From assembly GCA_030592165.1 (NCBI GenBank), contig JAUVKC010000019.1, forward strand, positions 1-12,811: a DNA stretch of 12,811 nt, written 5' to 3'. A program made the translations under genes and the position numbers. Below the pieces are notes generated by a model that was not told the origin of the DNA, did no database searches, and saw only the letters and a list, made by a program, of their open reading frames with translations. Shown here piece by piece: positions 6,740-12,811 of this stretch; position 1 is the first letter of the stretch; each line of letters starts with the position of its first letter. This DNA is from Candidatus Buchananbacteria bacterium (GTDB lineage: Bacteria; Patescibacteriota; Patescibacteriia; CAIXNZ01).

Positions 6740-6754
6740 ATATACTCTTATCCC

Positions 6755-9439
6755 ATGCAAAGAGGTAAAACAAAAAAACGTACTGCAAAGAAAAAAACGG
6801 CAGTAAAAAAAGTTATTAAAAAGACTGTCCGTAAAAAATCCACGCAAAAAAAATCTACTAGCAAAAAACCTACTAGACGATTTTTAAATACTAAAAAACG
6901 CACTATAAAGAAAAAAATAGCAGTAAAAAAAGTTACTCGTAAATCTACAAGAAAAAAAACTACTCCTCGCAAAAAAAAGGTCATAATTAAAACTAGTTTA
7001 ATTTTCCACAGTATCACTCCACAAAAAACAGACTCATTTATCAAAAAAACAAAAACTCATTTATCTCCACATGTCTTGGATTTAAAACAACTTACGATCC
7101 AACAACAAAATAATAATCAAGTAAATAATACTTTTGCGCAAACTGTAGGCGATGATTTTTATTCATTACTTTCCAGAAAAAAACAAACTTTATCAAAATC
7201 TTTTACTAGTAAAGTGACTACATCAAGTGAAAAAATTAATTCTTTTAAAAGCAAACTAAAGTTTCCAGCTAAAAAGGAAGTTGCAACTCATAAAACAATT
7301 AAAATAAAAAAATCTTATCATCTGCCAAAATTTAATTTACCTAAAATTAATCTGCCAGAAATAAATTTTGAAATACCAAAAATTAGACTTCCTGAAATAA
7401 AAATTGGCCGATTAAACCTTACGTCATATTGGCAAAAAGCTTTATTAAGTTTTATAATTTTTAGTTTTGTCTTTGTTTTACCTTTTGCTACATATGATCA
7501 TTACTTAAAGTTAGAAGGTAAAAAAAATCTAGTTTTACAAAAAACAGCAGATGCGATTTTGCATTTAACAACTTCACAAAAAGCAGCTTCAGCTCAAGAT
7601 CTTTATTATACTAAATTTGAGCTAGAACAAGCTTCAATAAATTTTTCTCTAGCCAAATCAGAGCTTGAAGATATTGGTATTTTAACCAAAGCCTTAATCA
7701 AGCTAGTCCCTCAAACAAAAAAACAGTACACTACTGCTCAAAATCTAATATCTATTGGTGAAAAACTTTCTACCAGCGCTGCAATTATAACTCAGGCCTT
7801 AAATGATCTTAATATTGATGACACCTCAATTGAATCTCTTAATTTGACTGATAAACTTGCTGTTTTAAAAACTAATTTAAATTTAATTTTACCTGACATA
7901 AAAAAAGCCAATGAGGAACTAAAAAATATTCACCTTGAAGTAATTCCTCAGGAATATCATAGTAAAATTAAGACAATCCAAACAGCACTTCCATTATTAG
8001 AAACTAATATTGAAAATTTTATTAATAGCTCTGATTTACTTTTAAATTTACTAGGTGAAGAATCGAAAAAACGTTATTTATTATTATTTCAAAACAATCA
8101 TGAAATAAGACCAACTGGTGGTTTTATTGGAAGTTTTGCTTTAGTTGATATTGACCAGGGTAATCTTAAAAAAATAAACATTCTTGGAGGCGGACCGTAT
8201 GACCTAAAAGCTGGACTTGAAGTTAGTATCGAGTCACCGCGTCCACTACATTTGATTAATCCTCGATGGGAATTTCAGGACGCTAACTGGTTCGCAAATC
8301 TACCCACCTCAGCTGAAAAGCTAATTTGGTTCTATGAAAAAAGTGGCGGTCCTACTGTTGACGGTATTATTTTTATCAATGCTAGCTTTTTAGAAAAAAT
8401 CCTTAAAATAACCGGGCCTATTGAAATGCCTGAGTACAATAAAACTATAACTGCTACTAATTTTTATCTAGAAATCCAGAAAAATGTTGAACTTGAATAT
8501 AATAAATCAGAAAACAAGCCGAAGCAAATCATTGCTGATCTTACTCCTAGAATAATTAATGCCCTACTCTCTTCTGGAAAAAAAGATTTGGTAAATATGT
8601 TAAATAACTTAATTGTTGGACTTAATGAAAAAGAAATTCAAATGTATTTCACAAATTATAGTTTAGAAAAATTAGTTTTAAAAAATAGCTGGGGAGGCCA
8701 GATTAAAAACACTGACCGAGATTATTTGAATATCATAAGCACAAACATTGCCGGCGAAAAAACTGATGCAGTGATCAAACAATCAGCAGAATTAACTGTT
8801 GATATTCAACCAAATGGCAGTATCATAAATACTTTAAACATCACTAAACAACATACAGGGATAGACGGTCAGATTTTTTATGGAGTTCCAAACCTTGATT
8901 ATTTGAGAATTTATGTACCAAAAGGTAGTAAGCTGATTGAAGCTTCAGGATTTGAAAGATTGCCATCTGAACTATTTGAAATACTTCATCCTGAAATATA
9001 TCAAAAAGATCCTGACATTGCTTTCATTGAAATGTCCAGAGAAATTATTCCTGAAAATAATACTGAAATATACAATATAAATGATAAAACAGTTTTTGCT
9101 AACTGGTTCAAAGTAAACCCTGGAGAAACAAATACTGTTACAATAAGATACGAATTACCATTCCAATTATCACTAGACCATCCTAATGATCAAAATTATT
9201 TGAATCTTTTATCAGACAAATTAAGCTTTGATAAAAATGATGAAAATATTGAAAAATATTCATTAATTTGGCAAAAACAATCTGGAAGAAATAATTTTGC
9301 AATTGATCTAAACATAATCTTCCCAGAAAATAAGGATTTTCAATTAATCCATCCTAATAATTTTTCTGGTGAAAATGGTAACTTTAAATTAAAAGACATT
9401 TTAAATACTGATAAAATTTTTGCTCTAGTTTTCAAATAA
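6755..9439 (+). CDS. DUF4012-domain single-pass membrane protein with a lysine-rich cytoplasmic tail
   Basis: Of 894 residues, 1-76 form an extremely basic tail (Lys/Arg/Thr blocks such as KKRTAKKK) containing an internal duplication. A polar linker follows to about 188. A short periodic Pro-Ile-Asn stretch (LPKFNLPKINLPEI...) covers 190-222. One transmembrane helix lies at about 229-246. Residues 255-430 look helical. The DUF4012 signature RYLLLFQNNHEIRPTGGFIG is at 440-459, and the region to the C-terminus is predicted to be beta-rich. By the positive-inside rule the tail is cytoplasmic and the DUF4012 region is outside. DUF4012 proteins are known mainly from actinobacteria and Patescibacteria, often beside polysaccharide genes, but their activity is unknown. 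Here the gene follows three glycosyltransferases (15 nt gap) and precedes the Ig-like protein by 1 nt. A role in surface-glycan handling is inference from context. Confidence 0.88.
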   Translation: MQRGKTKKRTAKKKTAVKKVIKKTVRKKSTQKKSTSKKPTRRFLNTKKRTIKKKIAVKKVTRKSTRKKTTPRKKKVIIKTSLIFHSITPQKTDSFIKKTKTHLSPHVLDLKQLTIQQQNNNQVNNTFAQTVGDDFYSLLSRKKQTLSKSFTSKVTTSSEKINSFKSKLKFPAKKEVATHKTIKIKKSYHLPKFNLPKINLPEINFEIPKIRLPEIKIGRLNLTSYWQKALLSFIIFSFVFVLPFATYDHYLKLEGKKNLVLQKTADAILHLTTSQKAASAQDLYYTKFELEQASINFSLAKSELEDIGILTKALIKLVPQTKKQYTTAQNLISIGEKLSTSAAIITQALNDLNIDDTSIESLNLTDKLAVLKTNLNLILPDIKKANEELKNIHLEVIPQEYHSKIKTIQTALPLLETNIENFINSSDLLLNLLGEESKKRYLLLFQNNHEIRPTGGFIGSFALVDIDQGNLKKINILGGGPYDLKAGLEVSIESPRPLHLINPRWEFQDANWFANLPTSAEKLIWFYEKSGGPTVDGIIFINASFLEKILKITGPIEMPEYNKTITATNFYLEIQKNVELEYNKSENKPKQIIADLTPRIINALLSSGKKDLVNMLNNLIVGLNEKEIQMYFTNYSLEKLVLKNSWGGQIKNTDRDYLNIISTNIAGEKTDAVIKQSAELTVDIQPNGSIINTLNITKQHTGIDGQIFYGVPNLDYLRIYVPKGSKLIEASGFERLPSELFEILHPEIYQKDPDIAFIEMSREIIPENNTEIYNINDKTVFANWFKVNPGETNTVTIRYELPFQLSLDHPNDQNYLNLLSDKLSFDKNDENIEKYSLIWQKQSGRNNFAIDLNIIFPENKDFQLIHPNNFSGENGNFKLKDILNTDKIFALVFK
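6770..6961 (+). repeat. Internal duplication in the lysine-rich tail of the DUF4012 protein
   Basis: Residues 6-29 (bases 6770-6841) and 46-69 (bases 6890-6961) share the pattern TKKRTxKKKxAVKKV followed by a basic S/T-K-R run. The DNA is also alike over the first 45 bases or so, for example the shared run GCAGTAAAAAAAGTTA. The two copies are 120 bp apart, so the basic tail probably grew by segmental duplication. Confidence 0.75.
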
Positions 9440-9440
9440 T

Positions 9441-11486
9441 ATGGCAATTAAAAAACAAAAAAATATTAAAAAAACCAAGACACCAAAAGTTAAGAAATCA
9501 AAAGTAAAGAAATCTGTCAAAAAGATTCTAAAACTTGATAAAAAATCTAAAAAAGAACTTCAAACATACAGTTCAAAGCTTGTAAAGTCTAATAAAAAGG
9601 AAATTGAAAAAGGTTTAAAAAAAATCTACCAGGATGACAAGGGTAAAATGCCAAAAATGACAGGACTTGAATTTAAAGAAAAAAATAAAACCTTAAAATC
9701 TCTTATTATATTGATTTTTGTTTTATCAATTTTATTTTTTGTTTCATTTATAGGATTTTTAACTTTTCAACCGACACCAAAATTTAACGGTTCTAAAATA
9801 AATATTGAAATAAAGGGTCCTTTTAATGTTATTTCTGGTGAAAGTATCAGTTATGAACTCAAGTATACAAATTCTGAAGATATTGATCTTACGAATACTA
9901 ACTTGGAAGTATATTTACCGAATGGCTTTATTTTTGACAACGCTAGTATTACTCCAGAAATTAAAGAATCAGACACTAATAGTGGATTTTCTAATATAAA
10001 AACATGGAGACTTGATGACATTAAACAAAATGAGACTAAAAGCTTAACAATTGAGGGAAAATTAATTGGTAATATAAATTCTAAACAAACAATATCAGCA
10101 ACTTTAAGTTATATACCTTCAAATTTTAGCTCTGAATTTCAAAAAACAATCAGCTTTAATACAGAAATCAATGATAGTTTACTTGAACTTGATCTTGAAT
10201 ATTCAAAACAAACTGCCAATGAAGATGAAACAGAATTTAATTTTAAAATTATTAATAATTCAAATGAAATTGATTTAAGCGATATTGAATTAGAATTTAA
10301 TTATCCTGAAGAGTTTACCCTATTACGAAGTCAGATTATTGACCCTCGAGATAATCAAGATCAGTTAATCGAAGAAGACCTTGATAATAATGAAATAAAA
10401 ACACAAAAGATATGGGCAATTGATAATCTTTTATACCAAAATGATTTACAAATCAAACTTCAAGGAAAATTTGATGTTCATGAATCAACAGCCGTTGATT
10501 TGGGCATTAAATTAAAACTAAGAGGACCGGATAATGAATATTTTGTCCAAAGAGATGAAAGAATCACTATTGATATTATTAAAGGTGAACTTCTAACAAA
10601 TTTAATTGTTCAGGGATCAAATCAAAACAAGGCAGTAAATTTTGAAGATCGTTTAAGCTTTTTGCTTAATATTCAAAACAAAAGCAAAACTACACTTGGT
10701 GATCTTAAAGTCAGAGCTGTTATTGATTCAAAACTGCTTGACTGGTCATCATTAGACGACTCAAATGACGGTTTGCTTGAAAGTGGGCAAATATTATGGA
10801 CCAAGGATCAAATACCAGAACTAGCTGTATTATTCCCCGAAGAAGAGATTGATATAATGTTTCAAATAGATTTAAAAGATTATCAATCAGTAAAAAAATA
10901 TAACTCTGATGATTTGCAAATAAGAAGTTTCTTTGAAGCTCAAATCAATAAAATTGATAATCAAAACACTCAGACTAAAGTTGAAAGCAATACAATTATT
11001 AACGACGTAAATTCAAATTTATCACTCAATGCTCAGGCCAGATATTTTGACGATAATAATAGGGCTGTAGGTTCTGGACCATTACCACCAATTATTGGGC
11101 AAGAAACTTCATATAAAATATACTGGGAGATTAATAATTCATTGCATGAAATTAAAAACATTGAACTTAAGGCTGACTTACCTGACTATGTTCAATTTAA
11201 TGATAATCAGAATATTTCAACAGGTAGTTTATTTAGAAAAGATAACCAAATAATCTGGCAAATCAGCCGGACACCTGAAACAATAACGTCTTCAAAAGCT
11301 GAATTTGAAATATCAATTAATCCATCAAGTGATGATGTTCACAAAATACTAAACTTACTTTCAGATATTAAACTAACTGCAACGGACTCACAAACAAATA
11401 CTCAAATAGAAAAAACTCTTGCAGGTTTGACCACTAATTTGGATGGTGATCCTCTTGGCGAGAGTAAGGGCTTGATTCAGGAATAA
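9441..11486 (+). CDS. Single-pass membrane protein with four Ig-like/DUF11-like extracellular domains and a lysine-rich cytoplasmic tail
   Basis: This 681-residue protein has three parts. Residues 1-86 are lysine-rich (KKQKNIKKTK..., KVKKSVKK...). A transmembrane helix lies at about 87-109. A long beta-rich outside region makes up the rest. About four repeating units can be seen at roughly 118-245, 246-375, 376-525 and 526-665. Each has a pattern of the type 'sytl.y.N.s...l.n..l.v.lP..f.' followed by W.l..i....., as in DUF11/CARDB-like Ig modules that form stalks of surface proteins. The last unit carries GSGPLPPIIGQET, a motif I associate with a conserved Patescibacteria surface-protein family. 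No sortase motif or C-terminal anchor is seen. It is the last gene of the operon, 1 nt after the DUF4012 stop, and ends in a giant palindrome. It is probably a surface stalk, adhesin or glycan-carrying protein; this is inference. Confidence 0.82.
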   Translation: MAIKKQKNIKKTKTPKVKKSKVKKSVKKILKLDKKSKKELQTYSSKLVKSNKKEIEKGLKKIYQDDKGKMPKMTGLEFKEKNKTLKSLIILIFVLSILFFVSFIGFLTFQPTPKFNGSKINIEIKGPFNVISGESISYELKYTNSEDIDLTNTNLEVYLPNGFIFDNASITPEIKESDTNSGFSNIKTWRLDDIKQNETKSLTIEGKLIGNINSKQTISATLSYIPSNFSSEFQKTISFNTEINDSLLELDLEYSKQTANEDETEFNFKIINNSNEIDLSDIELEFNYPEEFTLLRSQIIDPRDNQDQLIEEDLDNNEIKTQKIWAIDNLLYQNDLQIKLQGKFDVHESTAVDLGIKLKLRGPDNEYFVQRDERITIDIIKGELLTNLIVQGSNQNKAVNFEDRLSFLLNIQNKSKTTLGDLKVRAVIDSKLLDWSSLDDSNDGLLESGQILWTKDQIPELAVLFPEEEIDIMFQIDLKDYQSVKKYNSDDLQIRSFFEAQINKIDNQNTQTKVESNTIINDVNSNLSLNAQARYFDDNNRAVGSGPLPPIIGQETSYKIYWEINNSLHEIKNIELKADLPDYVQFNDNQNISTGSLFRKDNQIIWQISRTPETITSSKAEFEISINPSSDDVHKILNLLSDIKLTATDSQTNTQIEKTLAGLTTNLDGDPLGESKGLIQE

Positions 11487-11553
11487 AAAAAACAAAAATG
11501 CAGTAGTAGGTGCTGGTAGCTACCAGCACCTACTACTGCATTTTTGTTTTTTT
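11486..11553. terminator. Perfect 34-bp-arm palindrome, shared bidirectional terminator of convergent genes
   Basis: Bases 11486-11519 are the exact reverse complement of 11520-11553, with the dyad between 11519 and 11520. The outer arms are A-rich on the left and T-rich on the right (AAAAAACAAAAATGCAG and complement), so RNA from either strand forms a long stem ending in a U-tract. The palindrome includes the last base of the plus-strand stop (11484-11486) and two bases of the minus-strand stop (11552-11554), and fills the whole gap between them. Confidence 0.92.
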
Positions 11554-12319
11554 ATTTAAATTTTTTTGAAATACTCCAAATCAAATCAAATTGGTTTTTC
11601 ATCATTTCTACTAATTCATTACTTTCAACTAAAAATCCATAGTTTTCTTTACTTGAAGACAAAAATCTAACTGTATTTCCATAAATCGTATAACCAAGAG
11701 AAAAATTAATTTGGTCAGGTGCAATTCGAGCTTGTCTTATGAATTTATCATTGTTTTTTAAAAAAGGAAATTGTTTAAAATCAGGCAATTGCATTTGTGG
11801 CCAAATTACTTTAATTTTTATATTACGTTCAATTCTTTTCTGATTAAATTCCTTTAAGAAATCTTTGCCTAATAAGCGGGTAATTTTTTTAATCGGCCAA
11901 AATGCATATATTGTAATATCTCGATAAAGTAAAAGGTCTTTCATCATTTGTTGTAGCTCTTTTTTACCTTCAAAAATTTTAATATTGGGTTTTGCTGTTT
12001 TTTCTTGTTCATCATAAACTAATTTCAACTGCTTAATAGTTTCTTGAGCATCTTTTATTTTTTTTTGCTTTTCTGCAATTAGTATCTCTAATTTTTCAGG
12101 CGGTAAAACGGCAAACATTTTCATCCCAGTTTTGATTATTTCACTAATTAAACCAGCTTCTATTAATTTATCAAGTAAATCATAAACTGAAGTACGACTC
12201 AAACCTACTTGTTTAGCAATTTGCGTGGCAGACAACATGCCTTGATAAAAAAGGGATTCATAAACCTGAATTTCTATCTCACGCAAATTAAATAGTTTTA
12301 ATAATTGTTTAATATTCAT
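11552..12319 (-). CDS. TrmB-family transcriptional regulator (winged helix plus effector-like C-terminal domain)
   Basis: This 255-residue protein is probably a cytoplasmic DNA-binding regulator. The N-terminal winged helix covers about 8-70, with the recognition-helix region in SATQIAKQVGLSRTSVYDLL (30-49) and the wing at KTGMKMFAVLPP. This is the classic TrmB arrangement, in which the helix-turn-helix is followed by the 'y..l.p..l' segment. Residues 76-108 look like a coiled coil suited to dimerisation. Residues 110-255 (IKIFEGKKELQQMM..., YAFWPIKK, IKVIWP) resemble the phospholipase-D-like C-terminal fold of TrmB-like proteins; full-length sugar-binding TrmB proteins are longer, so this is the short form. 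It is divergent from the gene at 12428 and convergent with the glycan operon. The 108-bp divergent region holds an inverted repeat that may be its operator. Its ligand and targets are unknown. Confidence 0.87.
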   Translation of the reverse strand: MNIKQLLKLFNLREIEIQVYESLFYQGMLSATQIAKQVGLSRTSVYDLLDKLIEAGLISEIIKTGMKMFAVLPPEKLEILIAEKQKKIKDAQETIKQLKLVYDEQEKTAKPNIKIFEGKKELQQMMKDLLLYRDITIYAFWPIKKITRLLGKDFLKEFNQKRIERNIKIKVIWPQMQLPDFKQFPFLKNNDKFIRQARIAPDQINFSLGYTIYGNTVRFLSSSKENYGFLVESNELVEMMKNQFDLIWSISKKFK

Positions 12320-12343
12320 AATAAAAATGTTAATAGTTGTGGA

Positions 12344-12366
12344 ACTGTCACGACATAGTTTACAGT
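12344..12366. promoter_or_regulatory. Candidate operator: spaced inverted repeat in the divergent intergenic region
   Basis: ACTGT (12344-12348) and ACAGT (12362-12366) form an inverted repeat with a 13-bp spacer, with partial extension outward (GA... and ...ATC). It overlaps the candidate -35 box of the downstream gene and lies just upstream of a possible TATTAA -10 for the minus-strand regulator (12335-12330). The position suits a TrmB-type regulator controlling itself and its divergent neighbour, but the arms are short. Confidence 0.3.
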
Positions 12367-12387
12367 ATCACCCAAACAAGATAAAGT
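12359..12387 (+). promoter_or_regulatory. Candidate promoter of the gene at 12428
   Basis: TTTACA (12359-12364), a 17-bp spacer and TAAAGT (12382-12387) match the consensus at 5 and 4 of 6 positions. The -35 hexamer is identical to that of trpS. Initiation near 12394 would leave a leader of about 34 nt that contains the Shine-Dalgarno, in contrast with trpS. Confidence 0.45.
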
Positions 12388-12415
12388 CAAGAATATAAGT
12401 TCTTTAAAAACAAAA

Positions 12416-12421
12416 AAGGAG
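12416..12421 (+). promoter_or_regulatory. Strong Shine-Dalgarno (AAGGAG), the only clear one in the window
   Basis: AAGGAG ends 6 nt before the ATG at 12428, ideal spacing, and it fixes the start of the right-edge gene. None of the eight complete genes here has a comparable site. Confidence 0.85.
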
Positions 12422-12427
12422 AAAACA

Positions 12428-12811
12428 ATGAAAATAATTACTGACTACAAAACTAATGAGTATTTAATGATTCCAGTAACAAATCAAGATGACATTGAAC
12501 GATTAAAAATAGAAGAACATATTCTAAATAATGAGGGATTAATGACATATAAAGGTTTTGAAATACATAGGTGGGATACTACATTATTATTTACTATTAA
12601 AAACGAAAAAATTAGTATTACTGGTGATAGTCAAGATATAAACATTATATTAATGCAACACGCCTTAGTTCACGGTCCCAAACAATTAATTTACAGACAT
12701 TCGCACAAAATGACTGGAAATATTTTTGGAATAGGTTTTGCGATAAAAATATGCCCTTTATGCGAAACTGAAGTATTTGGTGAATCAATTATTGGTTTTG
12801 CTGCCAGCTGG
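12428..12811 (+). CDS. Unrecognised protein with CPLC and HSH motifs, 3' truncated by the window edge
   Basis: The frame is open for 128 codons from the ATG to the end of the window without a stop. The strong Shine-Dalgarno 6 nt upstream and the candidate promoter support it as a real gene. I do not recognise the family. The N-terminal part is polar and mixed alpha/beta in appearance (MKIITDYKTNEYLMIPVTNQ). Residues 91-93 read HSH, and 109-112 read CPLC after a hydrophobic GIFGIGFAIKI-like stretch; together these could bind a metal such as zinc. No signal peptide or clear transmembrane segment is visible in the available part. The gene is divergent from the TrmB-type regulator, so it may be a regulatory target of that protein. 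Function and full length are unknown. Confidence 0.8.
   Translation, partial: MKIITDYKTNEYLMIPVTNQDDIERLKIEEHILNNEGLMTYKGFEIHRWDTTLLFTIKNEKISITGDSQDINIILMQHALVHGPKQLIYRHSHKMTGNIFGIGFAIKICPLCETEVFGESIIGFAASW

Noticed and set aside
6755..6982. Calling the lysine-rich tail a histone H1-like DNA-binding domain
   Set aside because: The similarity is compositional; such K/T/R runs arise easily in AT-rich genomes, and no defined fold or motif is present. It is kept as a hypothesis only.
6748..7044. 98-residue minus-strand open frame rich in Phe, Leu and Val, resembling a membrane protein
   Set aside because: It is the antisense of the lysine-rich (AAA-rich) tail of the DUF4012 protein; reverse-complemented lysine codons give Phe and Leu automatically.
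155..12319. Possible UGA recoding, as in some Patescibacteria lineages
   Set aside because: No in-frame TGA is seen and all stops are TAA, so the window gives no evidence for or against reassignment.
1..12811. CRISPR array, tRNA genes, insertion sequences or phage genes
   Set aside because: No regularly spaced repeat array, cloverleaf, transposase or terminal inverted repeat pair was found on either strand.

Overview
The window is AT-rich (roughly 30% GC by eye), gene-dense and lysine/asparagine/isoleucine-rich in its proteins. The gene types (a WbaP-like sugar transferase, GT4 glycosyltransferases, a DUF4012 protein, a large Ig-like membrane protein, a TrmB-type regulator) and the near absence of Shine-Dalgarno sequences suggest a member of the Candidate Phyla Radiation (Patescibacteria). 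This is inference from gene content and style; no phylogenetic marker was tested. All eight complete protein genes, and the partial one at the left edge, end in TAA. No in-frame TGA was seen, so the window does not show whether UGA is reassigned.

Layout. 1-65: tail of an unidentified protein with a CX4C motif. 74-103: perfect hairpin. 117-1141: trpS with a well-formed promoter placed so close to the start that the mRNA should be nearly leaderless. 1211-1738: rnpB, the class A RNase P RNA, with its own consensus-like promoter, a 15-bp P1 helix and a terminator. 1758-3179: polyprenyl-phosphate sugar-1-phosphate transferase, followed by a strong hairpin terminator. 3233-3362: AT-rich intergenic region with short repeated motifs. 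3363-11486: five tightly packed co-directional genes (gaps 8, 3, 15 and 1 nt), namely three GT4 glycosyltransferases, a DUF4012 membrane protein and a four-domain Ig-like membrane protein. 11486-11553: a perfect 34-bp-arm palindrome filling the gap between convergent stop codons. 11552-12319 (minus): TrmB-family regulator. 12428-12811: start of an unrecognised gene, divergent from the regulator and the only gene here with a strong Shine-Dalgarno.

How the genes fit together (inference). The 1758-3179 enzyme would load a first sugar phosphate onto the membrane lipid carrier. The three GT4 enzymes would extend the glycan on the cytoplasmic face. The DUF4012 and Ig-like proteins are single-pass proteins with large outside domains, so they are candidates for handling, anchoring or carrying the glycan at the surface. 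Both also carry long lysine-rich cytoplasmic tails, which is the most intriguing protein-level feature of the window. At RNA level the notable features are an RNase P RNA that appears to lack the GGU motif that pairs with tRNA CCA, and the giant palindromic terminator.
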